Shown piece by piece: positions 1-13,700 of a stretch of DNA of 64,000 bases (positions are counted from its first letter, which is position 1; the number at the start of each line of letters is the position of its first letter). The notes under the pieces were generated by a model. It was not told the DNA's origin and did no database searches. It worked only from the letters and a program-made list of their open reading frames with translations. Source of the stretch: Rhizophagus clarus (Eukaryota; Glomeromycota; Glomeromycetes; Glomerales; Glomeraceae); assembly GCA_015698045.1 (NCBI GenBank), contig BLAL01000196.1, forward strand, positions 620,001 to 684,000, read 5' to 3'. A program made the position numbers and the translations under genes.

Positions 1-919
1 GGCGTTAATGTATTGTAAATGTTTATTAAAACAGGACCGCTACCTCTTGATTGTGTGTCATTATTTATTGTGATCTTTGAAGGAGAAAAAATGAAAGGAC
101 ATAACACGTAAATTGTGGGTGAGTCAGGGTTAGGATATGTACTGTAATCAGACCAGTTTTGCAAGTATATATGAGTACATGCATCAATGTTGTGTGTAGA
201 GTTTGTCGTCAATATTTCCTTGAATGTTATGAGAAGATATTTTAATAAAAGTATTTTTTTTTTGTGTCATTCATTATAAAAAAAAATAATAAAAAAAGGA
301 GGAATGTATTATATATCGAAGTTGGATTGTGGCCACCAGTGTAATATTTGTAATTACACCAAATTTGGAGAAGATATTTTTAATGACATGAAATTTTGAC
401 ATCATGGACTCTGATGGTTACTTGTTACAAACAGCGAGACCGTGTAATGCTTTTCTTGAGGTCACGTTATAAATTCCAGTTTGAAAATTTCGATATTATT
501 GAAAGTTTCCTTTCTTTCCGGTCTGAATTTTGAATAGATCGTTTTAAGGAGTCATCTGCAAAAATTTCTCCGAGTGAAACGAAAAATTTAGGGTTTAAAC
601 CTAAATTTATAGTATTTAGGTTCGATAATGATGATTTGTTGTGTTATGTTGATCTGCATTCAATGTTTATTGTGGCGTAATCCTGTGACTGTGATCATGT
701 AAATATGATGCGCCAGTTTTTTTACCCTGCATTTTAACGGGTAATGTTACAGGAATATTCTATATTTTATCTTTTTCAACCAACATTCTAAGTTCTTATA
801 AATAACCGTTTCATTCGTTAAAAAATTACAAAATTTTTTGCGCGTGTAACATTCATTAAAAATACTTAAAAATAAATCAAATATCAATTTATTAGTCTAC
901 GTAGTCGCATGTTAAAATC
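1..919. other. 5' intergenic region of kinase copy 1
   Basis: No convincing coding region. It is AT-rich DNA with homopolymer runs. A short, nearly perfect palindrome lies at about 584-608 (AAATTTAGG arms around GTTTAAA). The last 150 bases contain the TATA-like box that recurs upstream of the other two tandem kinase copies, listed separately. Confidence 0.6.
797..816 (+). promoter_or_regulatory. Shared upstream box of kinase copy 1
   Basis: TATAAATAACCGTTTCATTC lies about 104 bases before the start codon. A very similar box precedes copy 2 (8775-8790) and copy 3 (16359-16379). It is a plausible core promoter (TATA-like plus CCGTTTYATTC), but recent common ancestry alone could explain the similarity. 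Confidence 0.4.
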
Positions 920-3900
920 ATGTTGTTTGGAGTTTTTGAGACATTAGATTATGATTTAAATTTAGATGAAAGAAAGATGAAATTTAAGAAATATGATCAC
1001 GTCATATGTGAAGATTGCAATCAAGAAATTGAAAAATTTAATTTTATATGTCATAACTGTTATAATAAGGAAACTGATTGTAATGAACAAAATCGTATGA
1101 ATTATGGTATATGTAAAGTTTGTTTTAAATCAAATGCTTCATTTGGTTGTTGTGAAATTAAAATTTTTAAGACATCAGATTATGAATTAAATTTAGAAGG
1201 AAGGAGAATAAAATATAAGGATTATAATATTATTTGTGAAAAATGCAATAATAAAATTGATGAATACTATTATTGTAAAAATTGTTATAGTGAAGAAACT
1301 GATATTATTAAAAAACATTATTTGAAATATGGACCAAATTTTAAAATTTTTAGTACATTAGATTATAATTTAAATTTGGAAAAAAGAAGGAAAAAATTTG
1401 GGAATTTTGCTGGTATTTTTTGTGAAAAATGTAATAATGAAATTGACAAACGGAAGTATTATTGTAAAGATTGTTATGATAAAGAAAATGATATCAATAA
1501 AAAAAATTATATGAAATATGGATCAAATTTTAAAATTTTTAGTACATTAGATTATAATTTAAATTTAGAAGAAAGGAAAATAAAATATAAGGATTATAAT
1601 ATTTTTTGTGAAAAATGCAATAATAAAATTTATAAATATTATTATTGTAAAAATTGTTATAGTGAAGAAACTGATACTATTAAAAAACATTATATGAAAT
1701 ATGGATCGAATTTTGGAATTCTTAGTATATTAGATTATAATTTAAATTTGAAAGAAAAAATGGAAAAATTTAGGAATTTTGATGGTATTTTTTGTGAAAA
1801 ATGTAATAATGAAATTGATGAGTATTATTGTAAAGTTTGTTATAGTAAAGAAACTGATATTATTAAAAAAGGTCATATGAAATATGGATCAAACTTTAAA
1901 ATTTTTAGTACATTAGATTATAATTTAAGTTTAGAAGAAAGAATGGCAAAATATATGGAATATAATTATATTCTATGTGAAAAGTGTAATTATGAAATTG
2001 ATAAGCAATATTATAACTGTAATAAATGTTATAATAATCAGATAATGACTAGCAAATGTAAAGTATGTTTTATAGGAAATAATGGTAATTGTTGTTCGTT
2101 CTATGAATTTCAACAATTTCTTGAAGATTTCAATAAATGGATTAACGAAAATAAACTTATGGATGATTATTTAGTAATTAAAAAACAAAAAGGAGAGATT
2201 TCAGATTATGACTTAGATGAAGATGATAGACGAGTAAAATACAAAGTCTTTGATTACATTTTATGTGAGAAGTGTGATAAAAAGTATCATTATAATTATT
2301 GTTACAATTGTTATGTTAAAGAAATAAATGAACTAAATAAATTGAAGTCTATTATATTACAACCTAAATTACAAGGTTATGAAAATTTTTATTCTAAAGT
2401 GTATAATAAAGAAACAAAAGAATTAAGAGAATTAAAAGAATTACAATCTATTTTAAAAGATTATAAAAATGTTTATTTTAAATTAGATGAAGATTTAGGA
2501 ATATTTAAACAGATTATTAAAGAATTTGAAAAAACAAAATATCAAATAGAAAATAGTAAAAGTCACATAAATAATATAAGATATAATGGATTAAATAATT
2601 GTGATCGTAAACTTAATTCTTATTGTGAATGTTATGATAAAGAAACTGATATTGATGAAAAAAAGCGTATGGAATTTGGAAAATGTAAAGATTGTTTTAA
2701 GATACATGAGGATTTGGACGGTTGTTTATCTTGCAAACCTAAACGTTTTCAAAGAGATTTTAATAAGTGGACCAGTAGGAATGAATTAATTGATAAGTTA
2801 ATACAAGAAAACCAACTTATAGATAGAAGATATGGATTATTAGAATGGATTCCGTATGATCAATTTATAAATATTAAATATATTGCTGAAGGAGGTTTTG
2901 CAAAAGTATATTCGGCTATTTGGATAGGCGGACGAATTAGAAAATGGAGTCAATTTTCTAACAGTTGGAAAAGAGATGGATCAACAACAACAGTCGCTTT
3001 AAAAGTACTGAATAATTCAAAAAATATAAGTGAAGATTTTCTAAATGAGGTAGATAGTAAATAGAATTTGAAAGACAAAATAAATTATTTGTTAATTAAT
3101 ATTTATTTAATATTTGTAGATAAAATTTTTTAACGAAGTTAGCGGTTATATGTGTGTAATAAAATGTTTTGGAATTACTCAAGATCCTATTACTTACAAT
3201 TATGCATTAGTGTTGCAATATATAGAAAATGGAGATTTGCGTAAATATCTTGGACGAACTGTTAATACATTAATATGGGATCAAAGACTGAATAAAATAT
3301 ATGATATTTGTCTTGCACTTAATAATATTCACGTTCACAGATTAATTCATAAAGACCTTCACCCAGGAAATATTTTTATTGGTTCCACATTCGCATACAT
3401 TGGAGACTTTGGATTTTGCATGCCAGCAAATGAAATTTTATCAAATTCTACCAAAAAAAAAATTTACGGAGTAATGCCATATATGGCACCTGAAATACTA
3501 CGTGGAAAACTACATACATTAGCATCTGATGTATATTCATTAGGTGTGATTCTAAATGAAATAATTACAGTAATTCCACCATTCAGCAATCAACCACATG
3601 ATCATTTTCTTGCACTAGATGTTTGTCGAGGTTTACGTCCAAATATTAGAGAAGAAACTCCGGATTCTTTAAAAGAATTAATTAAAAAATGTTGGGATGC
3701 AAATCCAGAAAATCGACCGACCTCTGGAGAAATACTTCATACATTATCATATCAATTAAATACATATAAAAGTATGCCACTAAAAAGATTATCATATAAT
3801 TTTAACGAATCAACCAATGTTACTAATTTATTATCAAGTGAGGTACATCCTAAGGCTACTTATACTAGTCGACTCTTCAATTTTCAGAAGTTACCAGAAC

Positions 3901-4100
3901 CTATAAACTGTCCAGATCAACAAGAATTTATTTCATCAAGATACATTGAAAAAATACAATCAGGTGAATTTTATTATATATTTTTTTTATCTATTTAAGA
4001 TTGATTAAAATTGAATAAAAATTTACATACTTATATAGGACAAGTTAAAAACCTTCATTCTGATGAATGTTTGGATTGTAATATTATGAATATTGATTGA
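920..4100 (+). CDS. Protein kinase with tandem Cys-pair modules (array copy 1)
   Basis: Predicted 1011-residue kinase. I infer three exons: 920-3049, 3120-3963 and 4039-4100. The introns are GT-AG and the phases fit; the second and third exons correspond closely to those of copy 2. The N-terminal ~500 residues carry seven modules of about 44 residues, each with a DYxLxLxxR segment followed by CEKCNN-x-YYCKxCY (two CxxC pairs, probably metal-binding). A helical Lys/Glu-rich stretch and another Cys cluster follow, then EWIPYDQF. The kinase domain has a P-loop near 657-663, Lys695 in VALK, HKD 787-789, DFG 806-808 and APE 833-835, so all catalytic residues are present. The tail has the HPKATYTSRLFNF motif and a last exon ending in SDECLDC. 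It resembles the expanded TKL-like kinases of Glomeromycotina. The substrate and ligand are unknown. The start is the first ATG; copy 2 has a few more residues here. Confidence 0.85.
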
Positions 4101-4676
4101 ACTCAAGTATGACTATTATAAATATCCAATTGAAGTATGTATAATATAAAATTCAAACTATGTAAGCTACTTTTTTTTTACTATTTTTATAAATTTAAAT
4201 ATAATAAAGATATAATAGATTATCATAATTATTATATTAAATGACTTTTGGTGCTGATTCGCTAAATTTTCCAAAGTATATCTTGTAATACTATCAATTT
4301 ACTATATACAAACAACCGAGATAGAATCAATTTCTAATTAATTAAGAAATCGAGTTTTATATTTAGTAGAAAAAATATTTTAGATTTTAATCGAAATTTT
4401 AGTAGGTAAATTGCCTATTTTGAAAGGAAACAATTATTTAATATAAATAGATGAATCATCTGAACACGAGCGGGATGTATTAATTGGCTGGTTTTAAATG
4501 ATATAAATAAACTTATTATTATGAAATTTTTGAATTAAATGACAACAAAAGATTTAAAGCCTTGACTAATACTTATTATTTAAAATAAAACTATGAGTTT
4601 ACAAAAAATACAATCTGCCGGTTAAATCTCCTTTATAATTTATTCATCATTTTTATTATTTGTATGAAGTATGAAC

Positions 4677-4760
4677 GATTATGCATTAGTATCAAAATAG
4701 AATTTGATAATATTCATAATCATGGGTCAATTCATAAAGGCCTATTTAAATTGCAGATAC
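4677..4760 (+). pseudogene. Decayed kinase fragment downstream of copy 1
   Basis: Short relic of the same kinase family. ATTATGCATTAG corresponds to the NYALV segment. It is joined, after a deletion, to AATATTCATAATCATGG...ATTCATAAAGGCC, which corresponds to the NIHVHRLIHKDL catalytic-loop coding sequence. Reading frames are broken. It occupies the same relative position as the relics after copies 2 and 3. Confidence 0.6.
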
Positions 4761-7700
4761 TTTACGTTCAAAATATTTAGACTAATAAAATTATTTAGGG
4801 CATGAACATAAAATGGGTTATTGTTCAATAACACTAATCAACTTTCTTTTTTCTTAAATAATAATAAATATAAACAATATAAGTGATCAAAAGCTTATAA
4901 TTATCATTATGTATTGCAGCCCGAATTTTTAATATTCGTGTAATTTTGGAAATTATTTAGTTTGTAATTCCTATACACTTGATTTATATTTATTTTGTTA
5001 CCATTTTAATTTAGCTACAAAAAAAATAGTAATGACATATTTGTAATTATTCACGTTAACGATTTAAAATATCAGATATGAAATTATTGGGAGGAAATCA
5101 CACAAGATCGGGTTCTCATTAATAATGTATCTTTATGTTCTTTTTAAAAATTATCATCATTTGTGCTCAAAATAATTGGTTAAAAAAGACACAGTCGGTA
5201 CAAAAGACAAATAATTCATGTTAGTTTAGAAAATAGTACAACCCGCAATGTGAATTCACTCTTGATTCCTCACCTCGCATCTAATATAACTAGATTGTGG
5301 ATAAGCTTATGAATACTCAATTATTATATAATACAGTAAGTATTTATTATCCAATTTGAATTGACTTCTGAAATTTAACTATTTTTTACCCTTTTGTGAT
5401 TTGGAATATTTGTATTAATGAAATTTTATTTTAAATATTGGAATTAAGATTTAAGAATTTGAATATTGTGCAATGAGATATAATCTTACGAAACTCTATC
5501 TCTTTCCGCGTAATTTAGCAATAAAAGATTAACATTTATTTACATAACAAGTCACAAGTTATTATTTAAATTCATAGTACTAAAAAGTGCGGTATCAAAG
5601 CTATTATTAATGCAACAGTTTGCTAAAAGAAAACTGTATTAGCACTTTGCACAATGCTTTTTACTTGATTCCACTAAATATTAACGTCTCATTATTTATT
5701 CTTATTACAAAAATCTATTGATTTCAGGTTTAATTATATAAGTGATAAATTAGTTGCACTGATAAATAGAATAAATTTAAAAGTAAAATAGTGAATAAAG
5801 ATAATAATAGAATCAGTTCATAAATTAAGTCTTTCAATAAATGAAATAAAGAGTGTTTGTTATAATAATTTTCTCTTTTTTTCACTTACGATTAGATAGA
5901 TAAATGTAATTGTTGAAATCAAAATAAAATGAAAAATATGAAAAACACTTGCGATGAAATATAATGTAGAGTTTTTATCAAGATTTCGGCAACATAAAAT
6001 TAATTGTATTTATAAACGTCAAGTCTTATATTGCGGTTATTGTGCTAATAAATAGTTTAAATTATTAATTACAAATGATTTAAATTGACCTTAATAATTT
6101 TGAATACCATATATTGAAGTTACTTTATAATTATTTTTCTAATCCAAGGTTAAATTTGATAAAATAGGACTAAACAAACAAATATACTCACTAAACAAAC
6201 ATAAATCAACTGAATGTTTGATGTTAGAATTATTACTTGATCGATCTAAATCATATTATTACGTAAAAGTTAAAATTAGTTTCTTAAAAACATTACTATG
6301 AACAGGTAGAAATAATAAATATGTAATAAAGAAAATGATTTACAGTATAAATTCCTGAAATAAAGATTACAAAAAATTTGCTATTGCTGGCGAATTTCTT
6401 TCTTGTTACATTAAAGGGATTTGACATCAAAATATCTTGTAAACATTGTAGAAAAAGGTTAAAAAGCAGTTGCAAAAATTAGCAAAAACCTAAAGGTTGT
6501 TCTTTAGAGGAAAGGTTAACTTTATTAAGATATTATTACTTAAACGATAGGCGAAAGTTTAAAATGTGAATTCAATTTTAGTCTAAACTTTTTACTTCAT
6601 TTGTTTGTTTACTTTTTTTTAGAAATATTTTGGAAGATTAAAAGTTTATTAAAAATGCAATTGATTGTGTGACTTCGTATATGTAATTCATCCCGTGTCA
6701 TTTTATTATTCTGGAGAATCAAATTTTCAAGTTGTGTACTGTTGCCAGGAGAAAGGTTTGCTGATAAATATCCGTAAAAAAAAGGAAATTCAAAAGTATC
6801 TTCCAATTTTTTAATACAATGAATTGATTAAAAAAATACATTCAAGATAATATTTAATACGTTCTAGTATTTTGCCACAGCATAAGTAAGCGCTTTTATA
6901 ATGGAAGTCGTATTAATATCTTGTTAAGCCATTTCAGTTTTGTTGTCATCAAAGGTATTGAATATTAATTATGAAATGTTCTTTTATTCCATTAGACTAG
7001 CTTATTTTGTTATCTCTGATTCAATTATTGTAGATAAACGATCAAGATAAGATTACAATGATTAGAATTCACAATTAAAACAATTGCCCGTAAAATTAGA
7101 CTAAAATGGTATTCGCCCATATTCAAATTCTTCAAATATGAAGATAAGAAATCAGAATAAGCTCATTTTAAAATGCTTCCAAAAACTGATTCAGTAATTT
7201 GTTGAGTAGTCAATCAAATTGATGAAACCACCCTTGCTCTCAATCGAATTTTAAGAAAATATTCGGTTCCGCAAATTCTAATATTTAATCAAATCAAATT
7301 AGATTCCAAAAAAGAAATTTTTGCGAATAATCATTAGTCTCAAATTGAGAAATTACGAGAAAAAGAACCTAACCGAATAGAAATTTCCAGTAAACAGCCC
7401 AAAATAATTTACCAAGAAACTATATATTTGCAAATTACATTTTATTGCGCTTAATATGATGTAGGCTAAGAAAAAATTTTATTTGAAACTTTTTTTTAAC
7501 GAAATTCATCATATAAATTTTTAATTTTATTTTTAGGAGTGCAAACACCAACTAATGATAAGTAAAATTTATGGTCAAATAATTAAATTGTTTAAACTCT
7601 TTTTCAGCTGAAGTTTAGCACAAAAATTTGTTCTATCTTATATATACTTTGTGGAAAAGTTTACAAGAAAAAGTATGTTTCATATGCCGGTATTCCTTTA

Positions 7701-8774
7701 TCAGACAATGTTAATGAAAGATCCGTTGAATCTTCTTTATAATAAAATAAAGGCTAATTTTAGTAATTACTCATTATTACTTAAAAATATTAATTAGGAA
7801 AACATTAAGATTAAAATAAAAGCAAGATTATCTTAATGATAAAATGATGAAAATGTGATACCTAGAAAATATCATCGCTTCAAGAGATTGGATTTGTTAA
7901 ATATTTATATTTTAAATTTTTTTTATTTTTTTAATAACTTAACAATCAATATCAAAACTACAATGTTTTATTTATATTATATATAATATTATGCTTCGTA
8001 AGAAGCAGTTGATGAAATTTAACGTATCTATAATGTAGTTTCTATGAAAATTCTTGTCATGTTAATTTTTTTTCCTTAATGACAATTCGAATAGTACGTA
8101 TTGGATTTCAATGATACATATTAATACACATAGTATTGGTTAATGCCATTCGTGGCATCGACTACCGTTAGTCGCATAGCAATGTATACTGTAGTAAAAT
8201 ATGTATAATGTCAAGATTCAAATTTTGGACAAACTTTTATGTCAAAAATACGATCACGCACGTGCTGTCGTGCTGTGTCATATATAATAATATTTATTCA
8301 AGTTGCTAATTTAATTTGAAATAATCGCTAATGTGAAGAATTTCTAATCTGCAAAGCATGGAAAGTCTTAAAATAGAACTTGAAATCTTCTTCTAGAACA
8401 ATAATATCACTTGCTTCGCATTTCTGTATGTAATGACTAACTTAGCTCAAGTACTAAGTATACTTCATTTGTTTAATGCAGTCAAATACAATGAAACCGG
8501 GGTAGCACAATTTGAAAATTTTTCCTGCTGATATTATTTAAGATGATTCATGAAAATTATAAATACGTTATTTTTAAGGACTCTGTCACGTGACTACTCA
8601 AAATTACTTATTTGGCTCATAAAAATCACATGGCAGAAAGAAAGGCTTGGCAACAAACTTGTTGATCTACAACAAAGATCTTTTGCGCCGAATAGATAAA
8701 TGGGGTTATGATTTTATGAATTTGGTTAGCACTTAATTGCAAATGATGTAATAACAAAATTTTTTTTTTTTCAC

Positions 8775-8790
8775 TATAACCGTTTTATTC
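8775..8790 (+). promoter_or_regulatory. Shared upstream box of kinase copy 2
   Basis: TATAACCGTTTTATTC, about 77 bases upstream of the start codon, is the copy-2 counterpart of the box at 797-816. Confidence 0.35.
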
Positions 8791-8866
8791 CATCAATAAA
8801 ATTACGTGCAACATTAAAAATAATAAAATACCAGTTTTATTAAATTAGTAAACACATGTTAAAATC

Positions 8867-11800
8867 ATGTTGTTGGAAGAGAACGTCAAAACAAAATTCG
8901 GAGTTTTTAAGTCGTTAGATTATGATTTAAATTTCGACGAAAGAAAGATGAAATTTAAGAAATATAGTCATGTCATATGTGAAGATTGTAATCAAGAAAT
9001 TGAAAAGTCTAATAATTTTATATGTTATAATTGTTATAATAAGGAAACTGATTGTAATGAACAAAATCGTATGAATTATGGTATATGTAAAGTTTGTTTT
9101 AGATCAAATGCTTCATTTGGTTGTTGCGATATTAAAATTTTTCAGGTGTCAGATTATAAATTAAATTCGGTAAAAAGGAAAATAAAATATATGGATGATA
9201 ATATATTTTGTGAAAAATGTAATAGTGAAATTGATGAGGAGTATTATTGTAAAAATTGTTATAATGAAGAGGCTGATATTATTAAAAGACGTTATATGAA
9301 ATATGGATCAAATTTTGGAATTTTTAGTAGATTGGATTATAATTTAAATTTGGAAAAGAGAAGGAAAAAATATAAGAATTTTGATGGAGTTTTTTGTGAA
9401 AAATGTAATAATGAAATTGATGAATATTATTGTAAAAATTGTTATAATGAAGAAGCTGATATTATTAAAAAATATTATATGAAATATGGATCAAATTTTA
9501 AAATTTTTAGTACATTAGATTATAATTTAAATTTAAAAGAAAGAAGAGAAAAATATAAGGATTTTAATACTATTTTATGTGAAAAATGTAATAATGAAAT
9601 TCATAAGTGGAATTATTGTCAAAAATATAAGGTTCATAATATTATTAAAAAAGGTTATTATAATGAAAAGTGTAATGAAAAGTGTAAAAATAATATATAT
9701 CAGAGATATTATTATTGTCAAAATTGTTATGATGAGGAAACTGATATAATTAAAAAAGGTCATATGAAATATGGATCAAACTTTGAAATTTTTAGTACAT
9801 TAGATTATAATTTAAATTTAGAAAAAAGAAAAGCAAAATATAAGAATTTTTACATTATTTTTTGTGAGAAGTGTAATAATAATATAAATAAGAGACATTA
9901 TTATTGTAGACATTGTTATGATAAAGAAAATGATATTAATAAAAAAGGTTATATGAAATATGGATCAAATTTTAAAATTTTTAATACATTAGATTATAAT
10001 TTAAATTTGGAAGAAAGAATGGCAAAATATAAGAATTTTGCTGGTATTTTTTGTGAAAAATGTAATAATGAAATTGACAAATGGAAGTATTATTGTAAAG
10101 GTTGTTATAATGAAGAAACTGATATCATTAAAAAAAATTATATGAAATATGGATTAAATTTTAAAATTTTTAATACATTAGATTATAATTTAAATTTAGA
10201 AGAAAAAAAAGCAAAATATAAGAATTTTTATTTCATTTTTTGTGAGAAGTGTAATAATGATATAAATACAAATTATTATTATTGTGAAAATTGTTATTAT
10301 GAGGAAACTGATATTATTAAAAAAGGTTATATGAAATATGGATCAAATTTTAAAATTTTTAGTACATTAGATTATAATTTAAATTTAGAAGAAAGAAAAG
10401 CAAAATATAAGAATTTTGATGGTATTTTTTGTGAAAAATGTAATAATGAAATTGTTGGGGAGTATTATTGTAAAAATTGTTATAATAAAGAAGCTGATGT
10501 TATTAAACAAGGTTATATGAAATATGGATCAAATTTTGAAATTTTTAGTACATTAGATTATAATTTAAATTTAGAAGAAAGAATGGCAAAATATATGGAA
10601 TATGATTATATTTTATGTGAAAAGTGTAATAATGAAATTGATAAGCAATATTATAACTGTAATAAATGTTATAATAATCAGATAATGACTAGCAAATGTA
10701 AAGTATGTTTTATAGGAAATAATGGTAATTGTTGTTTGTTCTATGAATTTCAACAATTTCTTGAAGATTTCTATAAATGGATTAATGAAAATAAATTTAT
10801 TGATGATTATTTAGTAATTAAAAAACAAAAAGGAGAGATTTCAGATTATGATTTAGATGAAGAGGATAGACGAGTAAAATACAAAGACTTCGATTACATT
10901 TTATGTGAGAAGTGTGATAAAAAGTATCATTATAATTATTGTTATAATTGTTATATTAAAGAAATAAATGAACTTATTAAATTGAAGTCTATATTACAAC
11001 CTAAATTACAAGATTATGAAAATTTTTGTTCTAAAATATGCAATAAAGAAACAAAAGAATTAAGAGAATTAAAAGAATTACAATCTATTTTAAAATATTA
11101 TAAAAATGTTTATTTTAAATTAGATGGAGATTTAGGAATATTTAAACAAATTATTAAAGAATTTGAAAAAACAAAATATCAAATAGAAAATAGAAAAAGC
11201 CATATAAATAATATAAGATATAATGTAATAAATAATTGTGGTCACGTACTTCGTTCTTATTGTGGTTGTTATGATAAGGAAACTGATATTGATGAAAAAA
11301 AGCGTATGGAACTTGGAAAATGTAAAGAATGTCTTAAGATACATAAAGGTTTGAATGGTTGTTTATCCTGCAATCCTAAACATTTTCAAAGAGATTTTAA
11401 TAAGTGGACCAGTAAGAATGAAATTATTGACAAGTTAATACAAGAAAACCAACTTGCAGTTAGAAGATATGGATTATTAGAATGGATTCCGTATGATAAA
11501 TTTATAAATATTAAATATATTGCTGAAGGAGGTTTTGCAAAAGTATATTCTGCTATTTGGATAGGCGGACGAATTAGAAAATGGAGTCAATTTTCTAACA
11601 GTTGGAAAAGAGATGGATCAACAACAACAGTCGCTTTAAAAGTACTGAATAATTCAGAAAATATAAGTGAAGACTTTTTAAATGAGGTATGAAGAAAAAG
11701 AATTTAAAATAAAATGTTGTTTTAGTTTACAAATTAATTTTATTTATATGTTTGTAGATAAAATTTTTTAACGAAGTTAGTGGTGAATTGTGTGTAATAA

Positions 11801-12727
11801 AATGTTTTGGAATTACTCAAGATCCTATTACTTGTAATTATGCATTAGTATTACAATATATGGAAAATGGAGATTTACGTAAATATCTTAAACGAACTGT
11901 AAATTTAATAACTTGGGACCAAAGACTGAATAAAATATATGACATATGTCTTGCACTAGTTAATATTCACAAACATAAATTAATGCATAAAGACCTTCAT
12001 CCAGGAAATATTTTCATTGATTCTACATTTGCATATATTGGAGATTTTGGATTTTGCATGCCAGCAAATGAAAATACAAAAAATTCAAACAAAAAGAATA
12101 TTTACGGAGTTCTCCCATACATGGCACCTGAAATATTGCGTGGAAAACCACATACACTAGCATCTGATATATATTCATTAGGAGTGATTATAAATGAAAT
12201 AATTACGGTAATTCCGCCATTCAATAATCAACCACATGATCATTTTCTAGCACTAGATATTTGTCGAGGTTTACGTCCAAATATAAGAGCGGAAACTCCA
12301 GATTTTTTAAAAGAATTAATTAAAAAATGTTGGAATGCAAATCCAGAAAACCGCCCTAGTTCTAAAGAAATTTTTTACATATTATCGGATAGGCTTAATG
12401 AATACAAAAATATGGCGCTAACATTATCATATAATCTTAATGAATCAGATGAATTACAATCACATCCTCTGGCTACTTATATGAGTCGGCTTCTCAATTT
12501 TCAAAAACTACCAGAACCTATAAACTTCCCAAATCAACAAAAATTTATTTCTTCGAGATATATTAAGAAAAAACAATCAGGTGAATTTTTATTGTACAGT
12601 ATATTGTATTCTCTTATCTATTAAAATTAATTAAAGTTAAATAAAATATTTATATATTTATATAGGGCATGTTAGCATCTTTCATTCTGATGAATGTTCG
12701 GATTGTATTATTATGGATATTGATTAA
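8867..12727 (+). CDS. Protein kinase with expanded tandem Cys-pair modules (array copy 2)
   Basis: Predicted 1234-residue kinase. Exons are 8867-11686, 11758-12580 and 12666-12727, with the same intron positions and phases as copy 1. The N-terminus has ten DYxLxL / CxxC...CxxC modules, three more than copy 1. Several neighbouring modules are almost identical at the DNA level, for example around 9760-10560, which suggests recent gain by unequal exchange. The kinase domain is complete: GGF P-loop, Lys925, HKD near 1017-1019, DFG and APE. The last exon encodes a tail ending SDECSDCIIMDID. Exon 2 reads IKFFNEVSGELCVIKC across the splice, joining the N-lobe to the rest. It is probably the most intact and largest member of the array. 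Function beyond protein phosphorylation is unknown. Confidence 0.87.
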
Positions 12728-13379
12728 TCTCAAGTATACTCAATTGATCTATGTGTAATTTAATATAAATTAATTTTCAAGCTATTTGTTATTATTTTTA
12801 TAAATAAAGTATAATGAACTATCACTTTTATTATTTAATTGTTTTCTGGTATCAATTTTCCATATTTTCCAAAAGTATACTTCGTAATACTTTCAAATTA
12901 ACTATACAGTACATTTAAATTTTCTTAAAAAAAAATGATAGTAGAAATCCGACGAGTTCTGTACTTGGAGTAAATATTTTAGACTTTACTAGTCGATTTT
13001 TTAATAGATAAATTGTTTATTTTGATAAGAAGTTATTTAGTAAATAACTGAATCATTTGAGCACGGGCTAATTTGTTGTTTTTTTTTAAATGACATATTT
13101 AGCGAATGTAACGAATCATGAACCTCCCATAATACTTTGAATTAAATAGTAACAAAAAATTCAAGATTTTGACTAATATACAACAAATATTATTTAAAAA
13201 TAAATAATACTATCAGATATTATTTGTCACTAAATGTTATACCCGTTTTCAATTTTTCGGTGTATTCTGAAGACGGCTTTTTCGATACGAAAAATTCCTA
13301 TTTACCATCTCTTATTGTTTCTTAATAATGTCGGCCAAAAATTACGTGCGTGATGGAGCCGGCTTTAGTAAATACCTCA

Positions 13380-13700
13380 ATGTACTGGAAAATGGAACGA
13401 ATCGCTAATTTAACACGCAAGATTAAATATTAAAAAGTATATATATATTTGTCACATTGGCACTTGTTTGAAGTTTTGATGCTGGCAATAAATAAATTTA
13501 TCGAGTTTAACCAAAAAAAAATTGTATATTCTAAAATAATGTCATATATAGCACTTCAAATACTACGTGGAGAAATACAGAAATACAACTAACGACTAAA
13601 ATACTGTTATATTTACTAGATAATATGATATTATTATATAATTCTACTATTTAATAATCAACAAACAACTTATGAAACACACTCTCAAGCTATCAAATAT
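13380..13700 (+). pseudogene. Decayed kinase fragment downstream of copy 2
   Basis: Patches match the kinase coding sequence in order. CTGGAAAATGGA followed by ACGAATCGCTAAT (the ENGDLRKYLKRTAN region) lies near 13388-13412. CATATATAGCACTTCAAATAC (the PYMAPEIL region) with TACGTGGAG (LRG) is near 13542-13572. TTTAATAATCAACAAAC (the FNNQPHD region) is near 13650. Stops and indels interrupt it throughout. Confidence 0.5.

Larger units (their letters stand above)
4101..8866. other. Intergenic spacer between kinase copies 1 and 2
   Basis: No supportable gene apart from the kinase fragment at 4677-4760. The first 500 bases match the region just after copy 2 (12728-13250) at scattered blocks, showing that the tandem duplication included 3' flanking DNA. 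A 65-codon minus-strand frame at 6609-6806 has no recognisable features. The rest is AT-rich and featureless. Confidence 0.6.

Noticed and set aside
6609..6806. 65-codon minus-strand frame
   Set aside because: Short and isolated in AT-rich spacer, with no family features.
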